7,845 bases of DNA, from the NCBI GenBank assembly GCA_021793745.1, contig JAJYSD010000038.1:1-7845 (forward strand). Reading direction: 5' to 3'. The notes under the pieces are model-generated. The model ran no database searches and was not told where the DNA came from. It was given only the letters and a program-made list of their open reading frames with translations. How positions within the stretch are numbered: position 1 is the stretch's first letter; every line of letters begins with the position of its first letter. Below are positions 1 to 6,073 of the stretch, in pieces. The stretch is from Bacillota bacterium (lineage in GTDB: Bacteria > Bacillota > Bacilli > Thermoactinomycetales > DSM-44946). The position numbers were made by a program, and so were the translations under genes.

Positions 1-10
1 TTTTTTGGCT

Positions 11-36
11 GGAAAAAACCGTGTCGGTTTCTTTCC
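11..36 (-). other. Leader hairpin downstream of the leftward edge promoter
   Basis: On the minus strand a stem pairs GGAAAGAAACCG with CGGUUUUUUCC around a three-base ACA loop, with one G-U pair and one bulged A. It lies 26 to 51 nt after the predicted start site of the transcript from the 69-97 promoter, so it would be in the 5' leader of the gene beyond the left edge. A run of six U forms part of the 3' arm, so it could be a weak terminator or attenuator. No known riboswitch class is recognised in the 60 nt visible. Confidence 0.35.
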
Positions 37-68
37 CGGCCGCCCCTCATTTCGGAGCGACAATGCAT

Positions 69-97
69 AGTATATTCCGCTTCCGCCGAAATGTCAA
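69..97 (-). promoter_or_regulatory. Sigma-A promoter firing leftward out of the window
   Basis: The minus strand reads TTGACA (92-97), a 17-bp spacer, then TATACT (69-74), which matches the vegetative consensus at 11 of 12 positions with ideal spacing. Transcription would start near 62 and leave the window on the left. It lies downstream of the peptidase gene ending at 215, so the gene it serves is a separate unit outside the window. No ribosome binding site plus start codon is convincing in the 62 bases left. Confidence 0.8.
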
Positions 98-214
98 CTA
101 TGAAATAAATGGTATACGGACCTCGACGCGGCAGGTGCGCCGTCAACCCTTCTTTCAGGGGTTTCGCCATTTTTCCCGAACGTTTTCTGCAATATTATAG
201 TAAGGCGGCGCGGA

Positions 215-1402
215 TCACCAACGATCCGCATCGGTCCTCTCTTCTTCGCGGGAGGAATCTGAGTTGTAATCCTTGAGCCATTCCCGCTCCAGCTGCTCCA
301 TCGATTTTCCCAACACCTTTTTGATCGCCGCCCGGGTCCGGCGGTTCAGTTCGGGAATCTTGTCGGCGCTGTCCCGGTCGATCGTCGGGTGTTTCCGGAG
401 AACGGCGAAGATTTCTCGGATCTTGTCCTCGCCGTATCGCTCAATAAGAAACCGGAACAGATGGCCGCTTTGGGAATAATACTGGCTGGCCTCCTTCAGG
501 GGCAACTTTTCCAGCTCCAGGGATTCCAGGACGGCGAAGCGCCAAGGGCGTTCAATCTTTTGCTCATCCATGAGATTGCGAAGCCCCGGGAGCAGCCGGG
601 TCTGGTAGTACTCTGCAGCCCCCTCCTGCAGCCAATAGGCGGCGTTGTCCCCGGTCCGTTCGCTCACCATCTTGTGGGTAACCTCATGCACCAGGCCCGA
701 GGCGAAACTCCCTTCCCAATCATCCATCCGGAGGGCGCCGACAAATTTAATCGACTGCCCCGCTTCGTTCCATCCGGCGGCCCACTCCGGCAGCGAGGGC
801 TTGACCATCTGCCGGAACAGCTCCGGTTCGTGGTACAGTTTCACTTCGACGGCCTCCGCCGGCATCCATGAATATTTTTCATGAAATCCGTCGACGGCAC
901 GTCTCACGATGTCCAAGGCGATGGTCGCCTGTCTTTTCAGGCGGGGGTCCGTGTAATAAACGACCACATCCCCCGAGGCCATGTGTTCAAAGGCGAGGTC
1001 CGAATCCTTCCATCCCTGATCCGTCTTCTCAAAGCGCAGGGGATAAGTCAGGGAATGCTCCCTTCCGTTTTTCCGGTAGCTCTGTTTGATCCATGCGCAC
1101 ACCCGGAAGGGGCGTTCGGGGATCACCGATTCCACTTGCATCCGAAAGGAACCGGGGTCGATATAGCGGACCGCATCCTCAAACCAGCGCTTCTGCTCCC
1201 GCCAGTAAGCCTTGCGAGAGGGATTGATCAGCTGTAAAAACTGTTCTCGGTTTTGGCTGTTGACCGCCGTCTCCTTTTCCTTGACCAACTTCCGGATCGT
1301 ATCCGCCACCGGCTCCGGACAGCCGGGGGATGCTCCCGCCGGTGAGGCGGCAAAGAACAGAGCCCATAACAGCAATATCGAAATGATCCGGTATGTCCGC
1401 AT
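215..1402 (-). CDS. Secreted peptidase MA-like zinc metallopeptidase
   Basis: Encodes 395 residues. An N-terminal signal peptide is visible: a short basic start (MRTYR), a hydrophobic core and an AGA site, with likely cleavage near residue 25; no lipobox Cys is present, so the product is probably released or wall-retained. Residues about 33-140 form an uncharacterised domain, perhaps NTF2-like. The catalytic part carries HEVTH at 239-243 and WLQEGAAEY at 258-266, the gluzincin pattern in which H239 and H243 bind zinc, E240 is the general base and E260 is the third ligand. This matches the peptidase MA superfamily; the substrate is unknown. The C-terminal tail is highly charged. The start at 1402 is chosen because the signal peptide begins there and because the upstream in-frame extension would run through a terminator at 1498-1519. 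The Shine-Dalgarno for this ATG (AAGGG, 10 nt away) is modest. No clear promoter is visible between the terminator and the start. Confidence 0.8.
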   Translation of the reverse strand: MRTYRIISILLLWALFFAASPAGASPGCPEPVADTIRKLVKEKETAVNSQNREQFLQLINPSRKAYWREQKRWFEDAVRYIDPGSFRMQVESVIPERPFRVCAWIKQSYRKNGREHSLTYPLRFEKTDQGWKDSDLAFEHMASGDVVVYYTDPRLKRQATIALDIVRRAVDGFHEKYSWMPAEAVEVKLYHEPELFRQMVKPSLPEWAAGWNEAGQSIKFVGALRMDDWEGSFASGLVHEVTHKMVSERTGDNAAYWLQEGAAEYYQTRLLPGLRNLMDEQKIERPWRFAVLESLELEKLPLKEASQYYSQSGHLFRFLIERYGEDKIREIFAVLRKHPTIDRDSADKIPELNRRTRAAIKKVLGKSMEQLEREWLKDYNSDSSREEERTDADRW

Positions 1403-1489
1403 GATCCGACCGCCCTTCGCGCATGAATCCTCCCCTTCATCTCTAATGTGCGACAAGAAGGCGGCGATCATGCGGTGCGGACGAGCAAA

Positions 1490-1519
1490 TGCAGAAAGGG
1501 ACCGCCACAAGGCGGTCCC
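1490..1519 (-). terminator. Rho-independent terminator after the purine permease gene
   Basis: A perfect 9-bp stem, GGGACCGCC with GGCGGUCCC around a UUGU loop, is followed on the minus strand by UUUCUGCAUUUG. It lies 81 bases after the permease stop codon and before the peptidase start, so it should end the guaA-permease transcript. A second stem (1535-1541 with 1558-1564, GCATCGG/CCGATGC) lies just upstream in the same transcript. The U-run is short, so some read-through into the peptidase gene is possible. Confidence 0.7.
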
Positions 1520-1599
1520 AGGGTTCTTCACAGCGCATCGGGATAGCTCGCTCCATGCCGATGCCTTAATCACACTCCAGGTTTACGGTTTGATCCCCC

Positions 1600-2928
1600 T
1601 CAGATGGCCCCCAGGAAGGCAAACCGGGTGATAAACAACACCGACAGGACGTACATGATGGGATGCACCTGACGCCCCTTGCCGGCAAAAATTTTGCCGA
1701 TGGGGTACAGGATAAAGCCGATGGCAATCCCGGTGGCGATGCTGTAGGACAGGGGCATCATCAAGACCGTCAAAAAAGCCGGCACCGCCTCCGACAAGTC
1801 CTTCCAATCGATTTCCCGCAAACTTCCTGCCATCAGGACGCCCACGATGATCAGCGCCGGCGAAGTGATCGCCGCCACCGAAGCGAAGGACTCCACCAGG
1901 GGGAAGAAAAAGAGGGCGACCAGAAACCAGCCCGCCGTGGTCACGGCGGTCAAACCCGTCCTCCCGCCGGCTGCAACCCCCGCCGACGATTCGATGTACG
2001 AGGTTACCGTGGAAGTCCCCATGGCAGCCCCGGCCATCGTGGCGAGGGAATCGGCGGTGAGGGCCCGGCCGGCCCGGGGCAGTTTGTTGTCCTTCAACAG
2101 TCCGGCCTGGCTGCTGACCCCCACCAGAGTCCCGGCGGTATCAAAGAGATCGACGAACAAGAAGGCAAAAATCACCGTAAACAAGCCGATATCCAGAGCA
2201 CCGGCGATATCCATCTTCAAAAAGGTGGGAGCGATGCTGGGGGGAGCGGAAAAGATCCCCTTCGGAGCCGCCACGGCCCCGGAAATGACGCCGACAAGGG
2301 CGGTTACCACCATTCCGATCAAAACCGCCCCCCTCACCCGGCGGATCATGAGCAGCACGGTGACCACCAAGCCGAACAGGGTCAGAAGAATCTCCTTCTG
2401 CATCAAATCCGGGTTGAGGGCAACAAAGGTGGCCTCGGATCCGATGATGATCTGCGCATTTTTCAGACCGATAAAGGCGATAAACAAGCCGATCCCCGCC
2501 GAGACGGCGTGTTTCATGCCCGCAGGGATCACATTGATGATCGTCTCCCGGATGCGGGTGGCGGTCAAGAGCAGAAAGATCACACCGGAAATGAAAACCG
2601 CCCCCAGCGCCGTCTGCCACGGCACGCCCATGCCCTGCACCACGGTATACGTGAAGTACGCGTTCAACCCCATCCCCGGTGCCAGAGCAATCGGATAATT
2701 GGCCAGAAGGCCCATCAATAAGGTGCCGATCGCCGAGGCGACAGCCGTGGCGACAAACACCGCTCCGAAGTCCATCCCCGCTTCTTCCCCGAGCATAAAG
2801 GGGTTGACCAGCAGAATATAGGCCATCGCCAAAAAAGTGGTGGTACCCGCCAACACCTCCCTCCTCCAATTGGAACCCGACTCCGCAATCCGGAAAAAGC
2901 GGTCCAATCCGGGCGATCCTTTGGACAT
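1600..2928 (-). CDS. pbuG: NCS2/AzgA-family purine base permease, PbuG-like
   Basis: Encodes a 442-residue polytopic membrane protein, close to the usual length of bacterial AzgA/PbuG transporters, which take up hypoxanthine, guanine or adenine by proton symport. Family signatures are all present: AGTTTFLAMAYI at 27-38, ALAPGMGLNAYF at 81-92, FVDLFDTAGT at 258-267 and the TSYIESSAGVAAGGRTG region at 309-325, followed by alternating hydrophobic segments to the C terminus. Exact substrate (guanine/hypoxanthine versus adenine) cannot be read from sequence; the guanine riboswitch upstream of the partner gene guaA favours guanine/hypoxanthine. The reading frame is open 34 codons further upstream, but the ATG at 2928 is chosen because AAAGGAG lies 8 bases before it and the protein then starts as in relatives. 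It follows guaA by 142 bp in the same direction, with a hairpin between them and no clear promoter of its own. Confidence 0.9.
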   Translation of the reverse strand: MSKGSPGLDRFFRIAESGSNWRREVLAGTTTFLAMAYILLVNPFMLGEEAGMDFGAVFVATAVASAIGTLLMGLLANYPIALAPGMGLNAYFTYTVVQGMGVPWQTALGAVFISGVIFLLLTATRIRETIINVIPAGMKHAVSAGIGLFIAFIGLKNAQIIIGSEATFVALNPDLMQKEILLTLFGLVVTVLLMIRRVRGAVLIGMVVTALVGVISGAVAAPKGIFSAPPSIAPTFLKMDIAGALDIGLFTVIFAFLFVDLFDTAGTLVGVSSQAGLLKDNKLPRAGRALTADSLATMAGAAMGTSTVTSYIESSAGVAAGGRTGLTAVTTAGWFLVALFFFPLVESFASVAAITSPALIIVGVLMAGSLREIDWKDLSEAVPAFLTVLMMPLSYSIATGIAIGFILYPIGKIFAGKGRQVHPIMYVLSVLFITRFAFLGAI

Positions 2929-2991
2929 GGTCGGTTCTCCTTTCGTTGATGCTTCCTTCCACTTGAGACTGAAAAACCCATCAAAGCCATG

Positions 2992-3036
2992 AAAAAGTGC
3001 CGGATCGGGGTGTGCCGCAGGGGCGGACACCCCGAT
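2992..3036 (-). terminator. Intergenic hairpin between guaA and the permease gene
   Basis: A perfect 10-bp stem (AUCGGGGUGU at 3036-3027 with ACACCCCGAU at 3013-3004) extended by CCG/CGG with one bulged base forms on the minus strand 35 bases after the guaA stop codon. A run of five U (2996-2992) follows, but seven bases separate it from the stem, so termination is probably partial. It may lower permease expression relative to guaA or protect the guaA mRNA 3' end. Confidence 0.5.
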
Positions 3037-3070
3037 GGAGCCCGATGGACGATTTACCGGTCTGAAGGAC

Positions 3071-4609
3071 CTACTCCCACTCGATCGTCGCCGGCGGCTT
3101 GGAGGTGATGTCGTATACGACCCGGTTCACACCCTCCACCTCTCCAACAATCCGCCGGACGATCCGATCCAATACGTCATAGGGGATGCGCGCCCAATCG
3201 GCGGTCATGCCGTCGACGGAGGTGACGGCCCGGATTCCCACGGTATAGGCGTAGGTGCGGGCATCCCCCTTCACCCCGACGCTGCGGATGTCGGGAAGGA
3301 CGGTGAAATACTGCCAAATCTCCCGGTCGAGGCCGGCTCGGGCGATCTCCTCCCGCAGGATGGCATCCGATTCCCGGACGATGGCCAGCTTTTCCTCCGT
3401 CACCTCGCCGATCACCCGAATCCCCAAGCCGGGGCCGGGGAAGGGCTGCCTCCACACGATCTCCCGGGGCAGACCCAGCTCTTCCCCCACCCTTCTCACC
3501 TCGTCCTTGAACAGGGCTTTCAGGGGCTCGATCAGCTCCATTTTCATCTCTTCCGGCAGACCGCCCACATTGTGGTGGGACTTGATCGTTTGGGCCGTCT
3601 CCGTTCCCGATTCGAGGATATCGGTATAAACGGTGCCCTGACCGAGAAAGTGGTGGTCTCCCAGCTTTTCGGCCTCCTCCTCGAAGACGCGGATAAACTC
3701 GTTTCCGATGATTTTCCGCTTTTGTTCCGGGTCGGTCACGCCGGCCAGCTTGGAGAGGAATCGTTCCCGGGCGTCCACCTGGATCACGTTCATGTGGAAG
3801 TGATCCCGGAAGGTCCGCATGACGCTTTCGGCTTCTCCCTTCCGCAGGAGACCGTGATCCACGAACACGCAGGTGAGCTGATCACCGATCGCCCGGTGAA
3901 TCAGCACAGCGGTCACCGAGGAATCGACGCCGCCGGACAGGGCGCAGAGCACCCGCTTCTCCCCGACCCTTTCCCGGATCTCCTTCACCGTCTCCTCGAT
4001 AAAGGATTCCGCCGTCCAATTCCCCGCGCAACGGCAGACGTCGAACAGAAACCGCCGGAGGATTTCATCTCCGCGATCCGTGTGCCGAACCTCCGGATGG
4101 AACTGAACCGCAAACACCTGCCGGGAGGGGTCGCTCATGGCCGCCACGGGCGCGGATTCGGCCTTCCCGTCGATCCGAAATCCCGACGGCGGCTCCACCA
4201 CCGCGTCGCTGTGGCTCATCCAGACCGTCAGGGACGGGCCCAATCCCTGAAACAGCGGAGAATCGGACACCACCTCCAGCTCCGCCTTCCCGTATCCCCG
4301 CTCAACCGACGGCTCCATCCGGGCACCGAATCGGTTACCGATCAGCTGCATGCCGTATCCGATCCCCAGCATCGGAATCCCCAACTCGAAGATCGCGGGG
4401 TCGCAGACGGGAGCATCCTGGGCATCCGAGCTGGCGGGGCCGCCCGAGAGAATGATTCCCTTCGGATTCAACCGGGCGATGTCCTCCGCCGTCTTGCGAT
4501 AGGGGACCAGCTCGCTGTACACTCCCAAGTCCCGAATCCGCCGCGCAATCAGCTGGTTGTATTGTCCCCCGAAATCCAACACCACTACGCGTTCCGTCCG
4601 ATGTTCCAT
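3071..4609 (-). CDS. guaA: GMP synthase, with the glutaminase nucleophile Cys replaced by Gly
   Basis: Encodes 512 residues, full length for GMP synthase, which converts XMP to GMP using ATP and nitrogen from glutamine. Domains: class I glutamine amidotransferase about 8-195 ([16 protein letters not shown] at 11-26, SGGP at 55-58, FHPE at 170-173 with triad H171 and E173); N-type ATP pyrophosphatase from about 215 with the P-loop SGGVDSS at 225-231 and [11 protein letters not shown] at 342-352; C-terminal dimerisation domain with [10 protein letters not shown] at 387-396 and the hallmark KPPATIEWE end at 504-512. The odd point is residue 84: the motif reads GIGYGMQ instead of GICYGMQ, so the catalytic cysteine is absent (codon GGA at 4358-4360). 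SHSD at 132-135 replaces the usual SHGD. Family knowledge says ammonia-dependent synthesis can survive such loss; use of free ammonia here is inference. The ATG at 4609 is preceded by GGAAGGGA. Expression is controlled by the leader riboswitch, and the purine permease follows in the same unit. Confidence 0.95.
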   Translation of the reverse strand: MEHRTERVVVLDFGGQYNQLIARRIRDLGVYSELVPYRKTAEDIARLNPKGIILSGGPASSDAQDAPVCDPAIFELGIPMLGIGYGMQLIGNRFGARMEPSVERGYGKAELEVVSDSPLFQGLGPSLTVWMSHSDAVVEPPSGFRIDGKAESAPVAAMSDPSRQVFAVQFHPEVRHTDRGDEILRRFLFDVCRCAGNWTAESFIEETVKEIRERVGEKRVLCALSGGVDSSVTAVLIHRAIGDQLTCVFVDHGLLRKGEAESVMRTFRDHFHMNVIQVDARERFLSKLAGVTDPEQKRKIIGNEFIRVFEEEAEKLGDHHFLGQGTVYTDILESGTETAQTIKSHHNVGGLPEEMKMELIEPLKALFKDEVRRVGEELGLPREIVWRQPFPGPGLGIRVIGEVTEEKLAIVRESDAILREEIARAGLDREIWQYFTVLPDIRSVGVKGDARTYAYTVGIRAVTSVDGMTADWARIPYDVLDRIVRRIVGEVEGVNRVVYDITSKPPATIEWE

Positions 4610-4696
4610 TTTTCATCCCTTCCGTTCCACATAAATTCGGATTCCATCCAGAACATAGCATGCCACTTGGGAGGAGCATGACGCAAATCTTTTCGC

Positions 4697-4751
4697 AACC
4701 AAAGAAGCCGGAGCCACGTACCGCGACACTACGGCGATACGGGACTCCGGC
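4697..4751 (-). terminator. guaA: Expression-platform terminator of the guaA riboswitch
   Basis: On the minus strand GCCGGAGUCCCGUA (4751-4738) pairs with UACGUGGCUCCGGC (4720-4707), a 14-position stem with one mismatch and one G-U, followed by UUCUUUGGUU. It lies between the guanine aptamer and the guaA start codon. A competing structure is visible: AUAUGGG just after the aptamer (4817-4811) can pair with CCCGUAU in the 5' arm of the terminator (4743-4737), and AGCAUAUG (4820-4813), which shares bases with P1, can pair with CAUAUGCU (4788-4781). This is the layout of a guanine-OFF transcriptional switch. The U tract is poor, so termination may be incomplete. Confidence 0.7.
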
Positions 4752-4817
4752 CGATTGATTCCTTGGATGGTCATATGAAAAGCATATGAAGGGATCATGG
4801 CGTCCGGGGACCCATAT

Positions 4818-4886
4818 GCTCGTAGTCCAGCCATTTACGGTGGCCGGGTAGAGACATTCAGGCCATATTCCTGAACATATACGAGC
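4818..4886 (-). promoter_or_regulatory. guaA: Guanine riboswitch (purine aptamer) in the guaA leader
   Basis: All parts of the purine aptamer can be read on the minus strand: P1 GCUCGUA/UACGAGC (4886-4880 with 4824-4818), P2 UUCAGG/CCUGAA, loop L2 AAUAUGG, junction UGUCUCUACC, P3 CGGCCA/UGGCUG with one G-U, loop L3 CCGUAAA, and the 3' junction GACUAC. L2 and L3 carry the residues that form the loop-loop contact of this family. The specificity base in the 3' junction is C rather than U, which by established knowledge means it binds guanine (or hypoxanthine) and not adenine. It begins about 8 nt after the predicted transcription start and should shut off guaA and the downstream permease when guanine is plentiful. 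Confidence 0.95.
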
Positions 4887-4900
4887 CAGTCCACGCAAAC

Positions 4901-4930
4901 ATCATATCAGAGCGGTCCACGGAGGGTCAA
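4901..4930 (-). promoter_or_regulatory. guaA: Promoter of the guaA-permease unit
   Basis: The minus strand reads TTGACC (4925-4930), an 18-bp spacer and TATGAT (4901-4906), with TGA directly before the -10 giving an extended -10 element. Transcription would start near 4894, just before the riboswitch aptamer, which fits the normal placement of such aptamers. Confidence 0.8.
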
Positions 4931-4962
4931 GCGAGGGAAACTTTTGCTAATTTCCACCGGCA

Positions 4963-5121
4963 ATGACTTCCCTGCAGATCATGGGAATGGCCCTTGCCGC
5001 CTCGGTGGCCGCCATCTGGTCGTGCCGCCGGTTGGGACAGCCGCATCCCAAAAACCGAAGTTTTCGCCCCGACGGCAATCCGGAAGCATTCAAAGAGAAA
5101 TGCGGCACTTCATCGCTGTGA
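4963..5121 (+). CDS. Doubtful small ORF with one hydrophobic segment
   Basis: A 52-codon frame from ATG 4963 would encode a peptide with an N-terminal hydrophobic stretch (residues 4-20, LQIMGMALAASVAAIWS), a basic turn (CRRLG) and a polar C-terminal half ending KEKCGTSSL. The composition is what one expects of a small single-pass membrane protein. Against it: no Shine-Dalgarno precedes the ATG and no rightward promoter is seen. The opposite strand is also open (5138 to 4947, TTG start, with GCGCPNRR and an alanine-rich C-terminal part ending 16 bases before the guaA -35), equally without a ribosome binding site. At most one is real. No family is recognised for either. Confidence 0.2.
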   Translation: MTSLQIMGMALAASVAAIWSCRRLGQPHPKNRSFRPDGNPEAFKEKCGTSSL

Positions 5122-5181
5122 TGGAATCCGGCAATCAATAGGAAACGGACACGGATCCGCAGTCGGATGAAAAAATTATGT

Positions 5182-5210
5182 TTTGCATCCTTAACTAATT
5201 AGGATATAAT
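5182..5210 (+). promoter_or_regulatory. Promoter of the ArsR/DUF2087 regulator gene
   Basis: TTTGCA (5182-5187), a 17-bp spacer and a perfect TATAAT (5205-5210) form a good vegetative promoter with a predicted start near 5217. The -10 box lies between the first and second of three CTAATTAG palindromes, so a repressor bound there would block RNA polymerase. The surrounding 70 bp are strongly AT-rich compared with the rest of the window. Confidence 0.8.
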
Positions 5211-5234
5211 CTAATTAGATAATTTGCTAATTAG
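5195..5234. repeat. Three CTAATTAG palindromes at exact 16-bp steps (probable operator)
   Basis: The perfect 8-bp palindrome CTAATTAG occurs at 5195-5202, 5211-5218 and 5227-5234, each start exactly 16 bp after the previous one. The spacers differ in sequence (GATATAAT and ATAATTTG), so the motif rather than a whole repeat unit is conserved. The array spans the -10 box, the start site and the early leader of the regulator gene. This placement suggests an operator for autoregulation by the adjacent HTH protein; that assignment is inference. Confidence 0.75.
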
Positions 5235-5272
5235 ATCATGGTCAATTTTTTGGACACGGGAGGTGACAACGA

Positions 5273-5899
5273 TTGCAACTCCATCGCCTGGTTCTCTTTC
5301 ACAAAGCCCTCGCCGATCCGACCCGCATCCGAATCCTGGCCCTGCTCGCGCGGGGACCCCTTCACGGCCAGGCTTTGGCAGGAAAACTGGGCATCCGCCC
5401 GCCGACGGTCACCCACCACATGTCCAAGCTGCGGGAAGCGGGGTTGGTAAAGGAACGCCGGGAGAAAAACACCATCTATTTTTACCTGCAGGAGACAGTG
5501 CTGCGACGGAAGGCCCGAGCCGTACTGGACGTGGTCCTGAAGGAAGCGCATGAAACCTTTGAAGAAAAGGCGGAGGATAAGATGAAGAACACCGATCAAG
5601 GGGCAAAAGCAAAGCGGGAGCTGGAAAAACAAGAGGTGCTTCGGAACTTTTTCACCCCGGAGGGCCGGCTGAAGCAGATCCCCGCCCAGCGAAAAAAGAG
5701 GCTGATCGTCCTGCAGCACATCGTCAAGGGGCTCAAAACCGGCACTTCCTACACCGAGAAGGAAATCAACGAGCACATCCAACAATTCCACGACGATTTC
5801 GCCACCCTCCGGCGCGAACTGATCGTAAACCACATCATGTACCGCGAGAACGGGATCTACGAACTCAATCCGCCGGAGCTGTGGGCGGACATCCCGTGA
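5273..5899 (+). CDS. ArsR-type HTH regulator with C-terminal DUF2087 domain
   Basis: Encodes 208 residues. Residues about 5-78 form a winged helix of the ArsR type: KALADPTRIRILALL at 11-25, a recognition helix region PPTVTHHMSKLREAGLV at 43-59 and a wing KERREKNTIYFYL at 60-72. After a charged linker (about 90-123), residues 124-198 match DUF2087, with GRLKQIPAQRKKR at 131-143, YTEKEINE at 160-167 and DDFATLRRELI at 174-184. There is no cysteine in the whole protein, so the metal site of classical ArsR/SmtB sensors in helix alpha-3 is missing; the signal is unknown. The start is TTG at 5273, chosen because GGGAGGTGA lies 6 bases before it and because the domain begins directly. It probably represses its own promoter through the CTAATTAG triplet. 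A short interrupted ORF follows 15 bp after the stop. Confidence 0.9.
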   Translation: MQLHRLVLFHKALADPTRIRILALLARGPLHGQALAGKLGIRPPTVTHHMSKLREAGLVKERREKNTIYFYLQETVLRRKARAVLDVVLKEAHETFEEKAEDKMKNTDQGAKAKRELEKQEVLRNFFTPEGRLKQIPAQRKKRLIVLQHIVKGLKTGTSYTEKEINEHIQQFHDDFATLRRELIVNHIMYRENGIYELNPPELWADIP

Positions 5900-5914
5900 T
5901 CGGGGAACGTTTCC

Positions 5915-6073
5915 ATGTGCGAACACTGGCACTGAAGAGGGAAAAACCGTTTCCTGCTCGTAGGTGCCGGATTTTTCGGAGGAGTGGGATCTTATTTTTT
6001 CAACGCATTCGTCCTCAGCCACCTGCTGCAGCTAACCGGTTCTCCGCCGGAAGCCCGATTCAAAACGCGATGA
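5915..6073 (+). pseudogene. Small membrane-peptide frame interrupted by an in-frame TGA
   Basis: Starting at ATG 5915, 15 bp after the regulator stop, the frame reads six codons (MCEHWH), a TGA at 5933-5935, then 45 sense codons and a TGA at 6071-6073. The part after the first TGA begins RGKNRFLLVGAG, continues as one long hydrophobic segment (about 27 residues, FLLVGAGFFGG to SHLLQL) and ends with a polar tail SPPEARFKTR. A basic flank, one membrane span and a stop right at a terminator hairpin are what an intact small gene in an operon with the regulator would show. GGGG six to nine bases upstream is a weak ribosome binding site. The interruption could be a decayed Trp codon (TGG to TGA), a UGA read-through, or the whole could be chance. 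No family is recognised. Confidence 0.3.

Noticed and set aside
143..175. Plus-strand AACCC/GGGTT hairpin followed by ATTTTT
   Set aside because: The stem is only five base pairs, the T-run is seven bases away, and no rightward gene precedes it.
1403..1573. Longer peptidase MA protein starting at 1573
   Set aside because: The extension would be translated through the terminator hairpin at 1498-1519, has no ribosome binding site and would bury the signal peptide inside the protein.
2929..3030. Longer permease starting at 3030
   Set aside because: The extra 34 residues are not seen in the family, begin inside the intergenic hairpin, and AAAGGAG is placed for ATG 2928.
3035..4681. A 548-codon open frame on the plus strand opposite guaA
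   Set aside because: It mirrors guaA on the other strand; the product is rich in Pro, His, Asp and Arg without any known domain, and guaA is unmistakable.
5195..5234. CRISPR or satellite repeat interpretation of the CTAATTAG triplet
   Set aside because: Units are only 8 bp with 8-bp spacers, there are just three, and they sit exactly on a promoter, which fits an operator.
5231..6022. A 263-codon minus-strand frame opposite the ArsR-type regulator
   Set aside because: It is an antisense shadow of a regulator with two recognisable domains, a strong ribosome binding site and a good promoter.
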